Origin: Bacteroidota bacterium
Lineage (GTDB): Bacteria > Bacteroidota > Bacteroidia > Flavobacteriales > Flavobacteriaceae
Assembly (NCBI GenBank): GCA_004356305.1
Contig: SMXJ01000126.1
Location: 1-22,633 of the forward strand
Length of the DNA: 22,633 nt
Direction of reading: 5' to 3'
The translations under genes and the position numbers were made by a program. Below the pieces are notes generated by a model. That model was not told the origin of the DNA. It did no database searches and was given only the letters and a program-made list of their open reading frames with translations. Positions 15,830-22,633 of the stretch are shown in pieces. Every line of letters begins with the position of its first letter. Within the stretch, counting starts at the first letter, position 1.

Positions 15830-17611
15830 ATGCAATTTAAACATTTCATATATGTACTTTTTTTTATGCTCACGTGCAGCTTTGTCAATGCTCAGGTTAA
15901 ATTTGAAACCAGAGTGAGCAAAAAGCGCTTGGGTTTGAATGAAAGATTACGTGTAGATTTTGAAATGAATCAGGATGGTGATAATTTCAATCCTCCGGAT
16001 TTTAGAGGATTTCGCGTAGTGGGTGGCCCGAACCAGGCTATAAGTAATACTTATATCAACGGGAAAAGAAGTTATTCAAAAACCTACTCCTATTTTTTAT
16101 CACCCAAGTCGCAAGGGAGATTCTCTATTGGACAGGCCACCATCGAAATTAATGGAGAGACCTATAAAACCATTCCAATAACCGTAGTAGTTACCGCAGC
16201 TGTTGCCAGGCCTAAGGATGGCAACGATGTGGATTATTTGGCGAGTGAAAATGTACATCTTGTCGCAGAGGTTTCCAACAGTAATCCCTTTTTGAACGAA
16301 TCCATAACCATTACCTACAAACTATATGTTTCCAATCAGGTGAGCATTACAAGTAATTGGCGAGAGATTGATACGCCAAAATATGCCGACTTCTGGAGCC
16401 AGAATATAGATTCGCGGGGCAATTATAAGATCTACGAAGGTGAATATAAGGGAGAGGATTACCGTTATGTGGTACTAAGAACCACAGTATTGTATCCTCA
16501 AAAAACCGGAAAATTAATGATCGCTCCGTTGACACTAGACGTTCCAATTGATGTGAAAAGTAATCGTCGGGATCTGTTTGGCCGCCCATTGATGACGCGG
16601 GTGAATAAGACCATTTCTGCAGGGAATCGAACCATCGATGTGAAGCCATTACCCGAAGAGGGAAAACCCGTAAACTTTACGGGAGCTGTAGGAGATTTCA
16701 AATTTGAAGTAACTACAAACAACCGAAAACTGGATGCTGATGAGTCGTTCGAACTTTCGGTACGTGTCTCCGGGAATGGAAATTTAAAACTATTCGATCT
16801 ACCCTCGGTTACCCTACCCAGTTCTTTGGAAGTTTATGAACCTACTCGAGCCGATAATATCAGAACCGAGCACAATGGAATGACAGGCGCCATGATCGAA
16901 AATTATACGGTTGTATCACAATTCAAGGGTACATATCCGATAAGACCTATTTCGTTCTCGTATTTCAATCCTAAGACGGAAACCTATAGTACCCTCTCTT
17001 CAGAAGAAATTATTATTGAGGTGGAGAATGGCCCTGTAAGTGCCGAGAGTACCCGGCAAGATTCAAAAGACAATGGTAATAAGCAAGCGGTAGTACTGAA
17101 CAGAGATCAGTTTAAATATATAAAACTAAAAGCGAATTTGGAGCCCATGACCAAAGAACATTTCTTTAAGTCTAAGCTTTTTTGGTCCCTATTTGGCGCA
17201 CCGTTTTTAATTATTCCACTATTTATTCTTATCGGTAGAAAACGCAAACAAAGATCAGCGGATGTGGAAGGGAAAAGATTGCGTCGTGCGAATATGTTGG
17301 CAAAAAAATACCTGAGTGAGGCCAGGAAAAATATGAGCGATAAGATAACTTTTTATGAAGCGCTCGAACGGGCATTACACAATTACTTGAAGGCCAAATT
17401 GAATATTGAAACCAGCGAAATGGAGAAGGGATACATTTCGAAATTACTATTGGAAAGATCTGTTCAACCTCTTGTGGTGACAGGATTTGTCGAATTACTC
17501 CGGAGTTGTGAGTATGCCAGATATGCCCCGGCATCCAAGGTGACTATTCAAAAGGACTATGAAGCTTCAGTAAAGACGATCTCTAATATTGATAAACAAT
17601 TTCAACACTAG
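15830..17611 (+). CDS. batD: BatD, oxygen-tolerance family envelope protein
   Basis: A protein of 593 aa from the ATG at 15830. An upstream in-frame TTG at 15821 would overlap batC, and the ATG gives a clean signal peptide (about 1-21, CSFVNAQ). The exported part is the BatD 'oxygen tolerance' domain: repeated beta-sandwich units, for example FETRVSKKRLGLNERLRVDF at the start and a second unit around DYLASENVHLVAEV. One membrane helix (about 449-468) is followed by a cytoplasmic helical tail (RRANMLAKKYLSEARK onward) similar to DUF4381 tails, so it shares architecture with the 560-aa protein upstream. It is probably the exported arm of the Bat complex. batE follows after 10 bases. Confidence 0.92.
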   Translation: MQFKHFIYVLFFMLTCSFVNAQVKFETRVSKKRLGLNERLRVDFEMNQDGDNFNPPDFRGFRVVGGPNQAISNTYINGKRSYSKTYSYFLSPKSQGRFSIGQATIEINGETYKTIPITVVVTAAVARPKDGNDVDYLASENVHLVAEVSNSNPFLNESITITYKLYVSNQVSITSNWREIDTPKYADFWSQNIDSRGNYKIYEGEYKGEDYRYVVLRTTVLYPQKTGKLMIAPLTLDVPIDVKSNRRDLFGRPLMTRVNKTISAGNRTIDVKPLPEEGKPVNFTGAVGDFKFEVTTNNRKLDADESFELSVRVSGNGNLKLFDLPSVTLPSSLEVYEPTRADNIRTEHNGMTGAMIENYTVVSQFKGTYPIRPISFSYFNPKTETYSTLSSEEIIIEVENGPVSAESTRQDSKDNGNKQAVVLNRDQFKYIKLKANLEPMTKEHFFKSKLFWSLFGAPFLIIPLFILIGRKRKQRSADVEGKRLRRANMLAKKYLSEARKNMSDKITFYEALERALHNYLKAKLNIETSEMEKGYISKLLLERSVQPLVVTGFVELLRSCEYARYAPASKVTIQKDYEASVKTISNIDKQFQH

Positions 17612-17621
17612 TTTTGAAAAT

Positions 17622-18371
17622 ATGAAACCAACCTTTTACTTAGTATTCATTCTTTTTTCCTATATCGGAATGGCTCAGAATAATGCCCTTTTTGAGCAAG
17701 GAAAACAACAGTACAAATCGGAAAAGTTTCAGGAGGCGATCAATAATTGGATGAAAATTGTCAGGGCCGGCGAGCACTCTTCTGCTCTGTATTATAATAT
17801 TGCAAATGCGCATTATAAGCTCAATAGTATTGGCCCCAGTATTTATTATTACGAAAAAGCGTTACAATTTGCGCCGAATGATAATGAGACCCTGAATAAT
17901 CTGACTTTCGCACAAAATGCGACGGTGGATGCCATTGAACCCCTTCCTAAGACGATCTTTGCCAAATGGGACACAACACTTTCGAGTTGGCTCACTTTTA
18001 ATGGCTGGGCTTGGGTGACCGTAATATGTGCGGTGTTATTTGCCCTACTTTTATTACTGTATTATTTTTCGGTGTATTCAGTCAAAAAACGATTATTTTT
18101 CGCCGGAGCCATTTTAATGTTCTTATTGGTAATTATTGGATTAACGATGAGTTACAGAAATTACCATAAACAAGTAAAGGATCAACCTGCCATTATTTTT
18201 GCCGAAAGTTCGAATATTAAAAGTGATCCAAGTCAAAAAAGTGAAACTTCTTTTATTTTGCATGAAGGGACAAAAGTACAGATCATTGCCGAAGACGATG
18301 ACTGGTACCGAATCTTATTAGCCGATGGTAAGGATGGTTGGATCCATCAAAAAGACCTGAAACCCCTTTGA
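17622..18371 (+). CDS. batE: BatE, TPR protein with membrane helices and SH3-like domain
   Basis: A protein of 249 aa from the ATG at 17622; an upstream in-frame ATG at 17589 lies inside batD and would spoil the signal peptide. Layout: signal peptide (about 1-18, GMAQ), TPR-type helices (about 20-105, ALYYNIANAHYKLNSIGPS and YYEKALQFAPND), two membrane helices (about 130-152 and 157-176), and a C-terminal bacterial SH3-like domain (about 187-249, ending DDWYRILLADGKDGWIHQKDL). This is the usual terminal BatE of Bacteroidota Bat operons. Its stop is only 2 bases from the stop of the convergent CvpA-family gene, so no dedicated terminator fits between them. Confidence 0.92.
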   Translation: MKPTFYLVFILFSYIGMAQNNALFEQGKQQYKSEKFQEAINNWMKIVRAGEHSSALYYNIANAHYKLNSIGPSIYYYEKALQFAPNDNETLNNLTFAQNATVDAIEPLPKTIFAKWDTTLSSWLTFNGWAWVTVICAVLFALLLLLYYFSVYSVKKRLFFAGAILMFLLVIIGLTMSYRNYHKQVKDQPAIIFAESSNIKSDPSQKSETSFILHEGTKVQIIAEDDDWYRILLADGKDGWIHQKDLKPL

Positions 18372-18373
18372 TC

Positions 18374-18910
18374 TTATTTTTCTTCTGAATTCTTAACTTC
18401 CGGGGCATCAATATCATTTTCAGATCTGAATTTCTCTATCACCTTAGGAATAACGAGCGGTGCCAGTGAGGCTACGGGGCCATATAGCCTGGATTCGCTT
18501 TTCTTCTCTTCGGAAATAACATATCCGGTGATATTGGAAGAATTGAAAAACAGAAATAATACGCTTATTATAAAAGCATACTGAAGTATACCAAATACCC
18601 CTCCGAGAAGTTTATTGAATAGTCCCAGCATGGCAAAATCGGCTATTTGAGTCAGGAATTTTCCAGCCATGGAAATCACAATAACGATGGTTAAAAAGGT
18701 AACTGCAAAGGAAACCCATTTTGTCGTTTGATCATCCCAGTTAAACCAATTTGAAATGTACCCTCCTGCGAAATCAGAGAAATAGAGGGCTCCGAAAACA
18801 CCGGCTATGATACCTATTAATGAAGCCAGTGTCAAAAAAAGGCCTTTTTTAAATCCGGAATAAAAAGCGAGTATTAGGATTATTCCTAGTATAATATCTA
18901 CGGAATTCAT
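18374..18910 (-). CDS. CvpA-family membrane protein
   Basis: A 178-aa protein with about four membrane helices (4-22, 24-45, 64-84, 101-123), the CvpA/colicin V production family fold, and a charged C-terminal tail ending EVKNSEEK. MNSVDIILGIILILAFYSGFKKG (split around residue 20) is a typical family start. The ATG at 18910 is chosen because a longer in-frame start at 19003 only adds a polar, unconserved leader. Despite the name, the family is widespread and is not a bacteriocin immunity gene; it has been tied to envelope integrity. It is divergent from the pheS cluster across about 205 bases. Confidence 0.85.
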   Translation of the reverse strand: MNSVDIILGIILILAFYSGFKKGLFLTLASLIGIIAGVFGALYFSDFAGGYISNWFNWDDQTTKWVSFAVTFLTIVIVISMAGKFLTQIADFAMLGLFNKLLGGVFGILQYAFIISVLFLFFNSSNITGYVISEEKKSESRLYGPVASLAPLVIPKVIEKFRSENDIDAPEVKNSEEK

Positions 18911-19091
18911 GCTGTTTGTAATTGATGTAAATATAGGATTTCTATGCAATTGTGGCTGGGATTGTATAAAAGGCTCGTTTGAAGCAACAATTTCTAAAAA
19001 CAAAATTCCAAAAGAGCCTTTGTTTAAGAATTGAATTTTCTTCTTTCACAACAAAACTTCAGATTAAACCGATCATATTATATTATACATT

Positions 19092-19099
19092 TATCTTTG
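19092..19099 (+). promoter_or_regulatory. TAnnTTTG -10 element upstream of the 118-aa gene
   Basis: TATCTTTG is an exact match to the Bacteroidota -10 consensus TAnnTTTG, 16 bases before the ATG at 19116. No convincing -33 TTG lies at the expected distance, since the upstream sequence is a run of A and T. Confidence 0.6.
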
Positions 19100-19115
19100 T
19101 ACACGGAAATAATTT

Positions 19116-19472
19116 ATGGCGCTAGACGAACAATTAAAGGAACGATGGAAGGCGGTAGTCAAGATACTTAGCGATCGCTTTGCCGATGGGGACCCCTTGG
19201 ATCTGGATGCGATAATCTATCTTGTAGGACTTCAGGAATTGGGACAATTACACCGGGAGTTTAAAAAAGACGAAAAATTGAATTTAATGCATATCGCTAT
19301 TTGTAGGTTATTAGAGCCTTTTGGATATTACCGATTCGATTATTTTGACGATGATGGCTGGCCACATTATGAGGTCCTGGAACAGCTACCTCCATTAAAA
19401 GCCGGAGAACAAAGTGTTTTGATGAAAGAAGCGATCGTGCAGTATTTTTTGGAGAAAAAAGTGATTGCCTGA
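19116..19472 (+). CDS. conserved small soluble protein upstream of pheS
   Basis: A 118-aa protein with no signal peptide or membrane segment. The first half is helical (LDEQLKERWKAVVKILSDRF), then DLDAIIYLVGLQELGQLHREF, and an acidic aromatic segment FDYFDDDGWPHYEVLEQLP (about 74-92). It belongs to no family I can name. From recollection, similar proteins occur upstream of pheS in related genomes. It has an exact -10 element upstream and pheS begins 46 bases downstream with its own promoter overlapping its 3' end. Function unknown. The composition and ATG context look like a real gene. Confidence 0.75.
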   Translation: MALDEQLKERWKAVVKILSDRFADGDPLDLDAIIYLVGLQELGQLHREFKKDEKLNLMHIAICRLLEPFGYYRFDYFDDDGWPHYEVLEQLPPLKAGEQSVLMKEAIVQYFLEKKVIA

Positions 19473-19496
19473 TTAGCTATAAATTCTGTAATTTTG
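19465..19496 (+). promoter_or_regulatory. pheS promoter
   Basis: TTG at 19465-19467, a 21-base spacer and TAATTTTG at 19489-19496 match the Bacteroidota -33/-7 promoter (TTG, 19-21 bases, TAnnTTTG). The predicted transcript start is near 19503, about 16 bases before the pheS ATG, leaving no room for a leader attenuator. The -33 element overlaps the last codons of the upstream gene. Confidence 0.7.
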
Positions 19497-19518
19497 CGCA
19501 CTACACGAGATCTGTGCT

Positions 19519-20538
19519 ATGATAGAGAAGATAAAAGAACATATCGCCGAAGTTGAAGCTTTCAAAGCCAAGACAAAAAAAGAAGTAGAAAATTTTCGCA
19601 TAAAATATTTGGGAAAAAGGGGAGTGCTAAACGACTTCTTCGCCGAATTTAAGAACGTGGCCAAAGACCAGAAAAAGGAATATGGGCAATCGATAAATTC
19701 ACTTAAGAAAGCAGCCGAAGCCAAAGTAAACTCATTAAAGGAAACGCTCGAAAGCGAAGAGGGGATCAAAGGAGTTTATGGCGATTTATATCGTCCCGGT
19801 GAGCCTATCGATCTGGGCTCCCGCCATCCTATTTCTATTGTCAAGAACAAGATCACCGAGATTTTTTCAAGAATTGGATTTAATGTTTCTGAAGGGCCTG
19901 AGATCGAAGACGACTGGCATAATTTCAGCGCATTGAACTTACCCAAACATCACCCGGCCAGGGATATGCAGGATACGTTCTTCATACAAACCGATCCCGA
20001 TATTTTATTACGCACACATACCTCATCGGTACAGGTGCGATATATGGAAAATAACAAACCGCCTATTCGCACTATTTCTCCGGGGAGGGTGTACCGAAAC
20101 GAGGCGATATCGGCACGTTCACATTGTTTTTTCCATCAAGTTGAAGGGTTGTATGTGGACAAAGCGGTAAGCTTTGCCGATTTGAAACAAACCCTTCAGT
20201 ATTTCACTACGGAAATGTTTGGAAAATCGAAGATACGCCTGCGCCCGTCCTATTTCCCGTTTACCGAACCTAGCGCTGAAGTAGATGTTTATTGGGGCCT
20301 GGAAACAGAAACCGACTATAAAATGACCAAAGGTACCGGCTGGTTAGAGATCATGGGCTGTGGGATGGTAGACCCTAATGTCCTGGATAACTGTGGAATT
20401 GATTCTTCCGAATATTCTGGTTTTGCTTTTGGTATGGGGATCGATCGTATTGCTTTATTGCTTTATCAAATTCCGGATATACGTATGCTCAGTGAGAATG
20501 ACATTCGGTTTTTAAAGCAATTTAGAGGATCGATGTAA
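19519..20538 (+). CDS. pheS: phenylalanine-tRNA ligase alpha subunit
   Basis: A 339-aa class II aminoacyl-tRNA synthetase subunit that charges tRNA-Phe as an alpha2beta2 enzyme with PheT; E. coli PheS has 327 aa. An N-terminal coiled coil (about 1-90) binds tRNA. Motif 2 is at about 188-210 (SPGRVYRNEAISARSHCFFHQ), FPFTEPSAEVDVYW at 246-259 forms part of the phenylalanine pocket, and motif 3 is GFAFGMGIDRIAL at 301-313. Intact and cytosolic. pheT is not adjacent, as is usual in Bacteroidota. It is preceded by its own promoter, and a small conserved gene follows after 37 bases. Confidence 0.97.
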   Translation: MIEKIKEHIAEVEAFKAKTKKEVENFRIKYLGKRGVLNDFFAEFKNVAKDQKKEYGQSINSLKKAAEAKVNSLKETLESEEGIKGVYGDLYRPGEPIDLGSRHPISIVKNKITEIFSRIGFNVSEGPEIEDDWHNFSALNLPKHHPARDMQDTFFIQTDPDILLRTHTSSVQVRYMENNKPPIRTISPGRVYRNEAISARSHCFFHQVEGLYVDKAVSFADLKQTLQYFTTEMFGKSKIRLRPSYFPFTEPSAEVDVYWGLETETDYKMTKGTGWLEIMGCGMVDPNVLDNCGIDSSEYSGFAFGMGIDRIALLLYQIPDIRMLSENDIRFLKQFRGSM

Positions 20539-20575
20539 TTTGAGATTCTGAGTCTTCTCGGTCGGAATATTACTT

Positions 20576-20971
20576 ATGAGAAAGGATATTAAAATTCCAA
20601 AAGTGAAAGATGTGTATGTGGCCGCTGTACGGGAGTACAACAAAGATTTCCGTACGCATGATTGGAATATGTATATTATAAATGATGGTAAAGAGCCATT
20701 AGAAACTGTTTTAATTGTTTCGGAAGGACGGGACGATAAAAACATCACTTCCAGAATGCGACATTCACTAAAGTTGCTTCCTCCTAAGAGTTACGCCAAG
20801 ATCGAATTTTTAGAAGACAGCGTTTTGCCGTTGAACAATTACTTCAATATCACCTATTTTATGGGAGATACATTGTATGACAAACAGTTCGAATTGCCGG
20901 CAAATTCAGCCCTTGAAGATAACGCCGTGCAATTACCGGTTATGGATGCGAGGGGAGTTTTAGCGCGTTGA
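20576..20971 (+). CDS. conserved small protein downstream of pheS
   Basis: A 131-aa soluble protein that looks beta-rich: KVKDVYVAAVREYNKDF, DWNMYIINDG, ETVLIVSEGRDDKNI, SYAKIEFLEDS, FNITYFMGDTLYDKQFEL. It contains no signal peptide, membrane helix or motif I recognise. It is probably co-transcribed with pheS (37 bases apart) and may be mislabelled as a PheS subunit in databases because of position. Its stop is one base from the gpsA stop on the other strand. Function unknown. Confidence 0.75.
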   Translation: MRKDIKIPKVKDVYVAAVREYNKDFRTHDWNMYIINDGKEPLETVLIVSEGRDDKNITSRMRHSLKLLPPKSYAKIEFLEDSVLPLNNYFNITYFMGDTLYDKQFELPANSALEDNAVQLPVMDARGVLAR

Positions 20972-20972
20972 T

Positions 20973-21977
20973 TTAATTGAGTTTCTCCGTGAGCTTTTTA
21001 AATATCTTCTTCGGATTTTTATGCTCGTACAAAACAGCATAGACCGCATTTATAATTGGGGTTTTAGCCTTGTTGTTTTCTCTGGCCTGATTGAGTTCGT
21101 AGGCACTTTTAGTAGCATAGTACCCTTCAGCAACCATACTCATTTCCATTATGGCACTTTTTACGGTATATCCCTTGCCAATCATTGTACCCAACAAACG
21201 ATTTCGGCTGAATGTAGAATACCCGGTCACTAATAGATCTCCCAAATAAGCCGAGTCATTGATATCGCGCTTCATTTTGTGCACTTTCTTCACATAGCGT
21301 TTCATCTCGCGAATAGCATTGCTCATGAGAACACTTTGGAAATTATCTCCGTAACCTAATCCATGGTATATTCCTGCGGCAATGGCGTAGATATTCTTTA
21401 GCATAGCGGCGTATTCCGTCCCCTTAATGTCATCGCTGATAGAACATCTTATGTAATTGCAAGACAACATATCAGCAACTATTTGTGCTTTATCCTCGTC
21501 GGCACAGGCGATGGTAAGGTAAGAAAGCCGCTCCAAGGCAACTTCCTCGGCATGGCATGGCCCGGTAATAACCCCAATATCTTTAAACGGAATGTTATAA
21601 TGTGTATAAAAATGATCCCCCACGATAAGACTGCTCTCCGGTACGATCCCCTTGATAGCAGTGAAAAGGATCTTTCCTTTTAACGACACGGTTATTTTTT
21701 GCAATTCGGAATGCACAAAAGCCGAAGGAATCACAAAAATGAGATAGTCTGCATAAGAAACCAATTCATTTATATCATTGCTAAGCTTTAACTGGTCGAT
21801 TTTAAATTCTACGGAACTTAGATAATTAGGGTTGTGCTGTTCTTTTTTAATGTGCTCCAACGCGTATTCACTACGCATATACCAACCCACCTCATCTAGG
21901 TTTTCACACAACATTTTTACAATGGCCGTGGCCCAACTTCCTCCTCCAAATACAGCAACTTTTGGTTTTACAGACAT
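20973..21977 (-). CDS. gpsA: NAD(P)-dependent glycerol-3-phosphate dehydrogenase
   Basis: A protein of 334 aa from the ATG at 21977. The in-frame start at 22007 adds ten residues ahead of the nucleotide fold and is less likely. It interconverts dihydroxyacetone phosphate and sn-glycerol 3-phosphate for phospholipid synthesis. Seen: the nucleotide motif VFGGGSWATA (9-18), Lys109 in AIKGI, GPCHAEE (139-145), catalytic Lys194 in LKN, GDLLVT (246-251) with Asp247, and SRNR (257-260). The third glycine of the classical GxGxxG is Ala16, a common variant. Cytosolic and intact. No clear TAnnTTTG element was found upstream. Confidence 0.95.
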   Translation of the reverse strand: MSVKPKVAVFGGGSWATAIVKMLCENLDEVGWYMRSEYALEHIKKEQHNPNYLSSVEFKIDQLKLSNDINELVSYADYLIFVIPSAFVHSELQKITVSLKGKILFTAIKGIVPESSLIVGDHFYTHYNIPFKDIGVITGPCHAEEVALERLSYLTIACADEDKAQIVADMLSCNYIRCSISDDIKGTEYAAMLKNIYAIAAGIYHGLGYGDNFQSVLMSNAIREMKRYVKKVHKMKRDINDSAYLGDLLVTGYSTFSRNRLLGTMIGKGYTVKSAIMEMSMVAEGYYATKSAYELNQARENNKAKTPIINAVYAVLYEHKNPKKIFKKLTEKLN

Positions 21978-22078
21978 CTTAGTTTTTTCTGAAATGTAAA
22001 AATACATATAATTATCGCGAATTTTCAGTATCCAAATTAGAGCGCATAAGTAATTAAAAATCAGTGAGATAAAACTTT

Positions 22079-22426
22079 TTGCAATTCCTACCCGGAGGCG
22101 GAGATGGTAACTTCAAAAGTTCGCAAGATCTCAGCGGGACTCCCATCCATAACATTTACTGGGATCACACAGGAATTTATAATGTTGATGACGTACCCGG
22201 TGACCGTTATTCGATATATTTAACATTAGATTATGACTATCTGGGCAATGAATACTTCAAGCTTAACGTTTTAAATGACAACAGGGTTGAATTATTCCAC
22301 TACCCTTCCGGTACACTTTACCGTTTCAGAGGAGAAGGATATATACAATTCAAAAGTAAAGAAGGAAAATTACGCTTATCAAAAGCGGACATAGCAAAAC
22401 AAATGAAGAAAATAAGCGTTTTATAA
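22079..22426 (+). pseudogene. start-less reading frame, probably 5'-truncated gene
   Basis: An open frame follows an in-frame TAA at 22070-22072 and reads 115 codons from TTG at 22079. It has no in-frame ATG until near the C-terminus (KQMKK). The protein is globular in look (IYWDHTGIYNVDD, RYSIYLTLDYDYLGNEYFKL, GTLYRFRGEGYIQF) but has no start-like N-terminus, signal peptide or family I can recognise. GGAGG and ATG at 22095-22106 are in another frame that stops after 38 codons. A strong terminator lies 33 bases after the stop, so the gene was probably once complete. A real TTG-started small gene remains possible. Confidence 0.45.
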
Positions 22427-22459
22427 AGTATACAACGATTTTGGTTGGTTATTTAGTTG

Positions 22460-22500
22460 AAACCGCTCGACTCAGTCTTTGAGTCCGGCGGTTTTTATTT
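22460..22500 (+). terminator. rho-independent terminator
   Basis: Stem AAACCGC (22460-22466) pairs with GCGGTTT (22488-22494). It continues inward through a two-base defect into GACTCA/TGAGTC around a 5-base loop, followed by a T-rich run (22492-22500). The reverse direction lacks a T tract, so it serves the plus-strand frame ending at 22426. Confidence 0.8.
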
Positions 22501-22503
22501 TAC

Positions 22504-22536
22504 GGACCTTCCGGGTTTCTAAAACCAGGAAGGTCT
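22504..22536. repeat. REP-like palindromic element, copy 2
   Basis: Arms of 14 bases, GACCTTCCGGGTTT (22505-22518) and AAACCAGGAAGGTC (22522-22535), pair with one mismatch around the spacer CTA. The core matches the element at 5122-5152 at 26 of 31 positions. Its right end overlaps the stop codon (22535-22537) of the minus-strand gene that leaves the window. Confidence 0.75.
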
Positions 22537-22633
22537 ACCTATAAAAATTCATTTCATCCAAATACTTCCATACATTTTGAGGGAGCATAGGGCGAATATT
22601 TTTTCCGTCCTTTATACTTTTTCGAATAAATGT
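22535..22633 (-). CDS. 3' end of an unidentified gene (partial)
   Basis: The last 32 codons of a minus-strand frame that enters from beyond the right edge and ends in TAG at 22535-22537. Residues such as SIKDGKNIRPMLPQNVWKYL look like ordinary protein rather than noise. The product cannot be named from this fragment. Its stop codon lies inside the REP-like palindrome, which would form a hairpin directly at the 3' end of the coding region. Confidence 0.55.
   Translation of the reverse strand, partial: TFIRKSIKDGKNIRPMLPQNVWKYLDEMNFYR

Noticed and set aside
18374..18910. colicin V production or bacteriocin locus
   Set aside because: The CvpA family is a general membrane family. No bacteriocin precursor, transporter or immunity gene is nearby.

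Overview
The window looks like a chromosome segment from a marine-type Flavobacteriaceae (Bacteroidota). Reasons: a full aerotolerance (Bat) operon in the Bacteroidota order, TAnnTTTG-type -10 elements, a pheS without an adjacent pheT, a Tat-like lipoprotein start of the RRDF type, little use of Shine-Dalgarno sequences, and moderate GC (about 40-45 % by eye). I see no rRNA, tRNA, CRISPR array, prophage or insertion sequence. Most of the window is conserved core or near-core genome.

Layout. (1) 1-284 has no confident gene, although one minus-strand frame stays open to the left edge. (2) 285-3250 (+): an ALDH7-type aldehyde dehydrogenase (lysine catabolism) and a predicted Tat-exported lipoprotein glycoside hydrolase. 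(3) 3270-9137 (-): a tightly packed run read right to left: aldo/keto reductase, SDR oxidoreductase, Schlafen/AlbA_2-like protein, SPFH protein with a GYF_2 tail, double-zinc-ribbon membrane protein, PPP-type metallophosphatase. (4) 9306-18371 (+): the Bat operon: MoxR ATPase, DUF58 protein, a two-membrane-segment BatD/DUF4381-like protein, BatA, BatB, BatC, BatD, BatE. (5) 18374-18910 (-): CvpA-family membrane protein, convergent with BatE. (6) 19116-20971 (+): small conserved protein, pheS, small conserved protein, with clear promoters. (7) 20973-21977 (-): gpsA. (8) 22079-22426 (+): a start-less, probably 5'-truncated reading frame followed by a good terminator. (9) 22535-22633 (-): the 3' end of an unidentified gene running off the window.

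How the genes work together. The Bat block is one co-transcribed machine: a cytoplasmic MoxR AAA+ ATPase paired with three von Willebrand A proteins (DUF58, BatA, BatB), TPR proteins (BatC, BatE) and exported or anchored proteins (BatD and the 560-aa protein), together forming a probable envelope-associated complex. The SPFH protein and the zinc-ribbon membrane protein resemble the YdjI/YdjG pair of the Bacillus subtilis ydjFGHI envelope-stress operon, but with no PspA and with a phosphatase next door. This is the most interesting part of the window functionally. Two copies of a palindromic REP-like element (5121-5153 and 22504-22536) are the only dispersed repeat I found.
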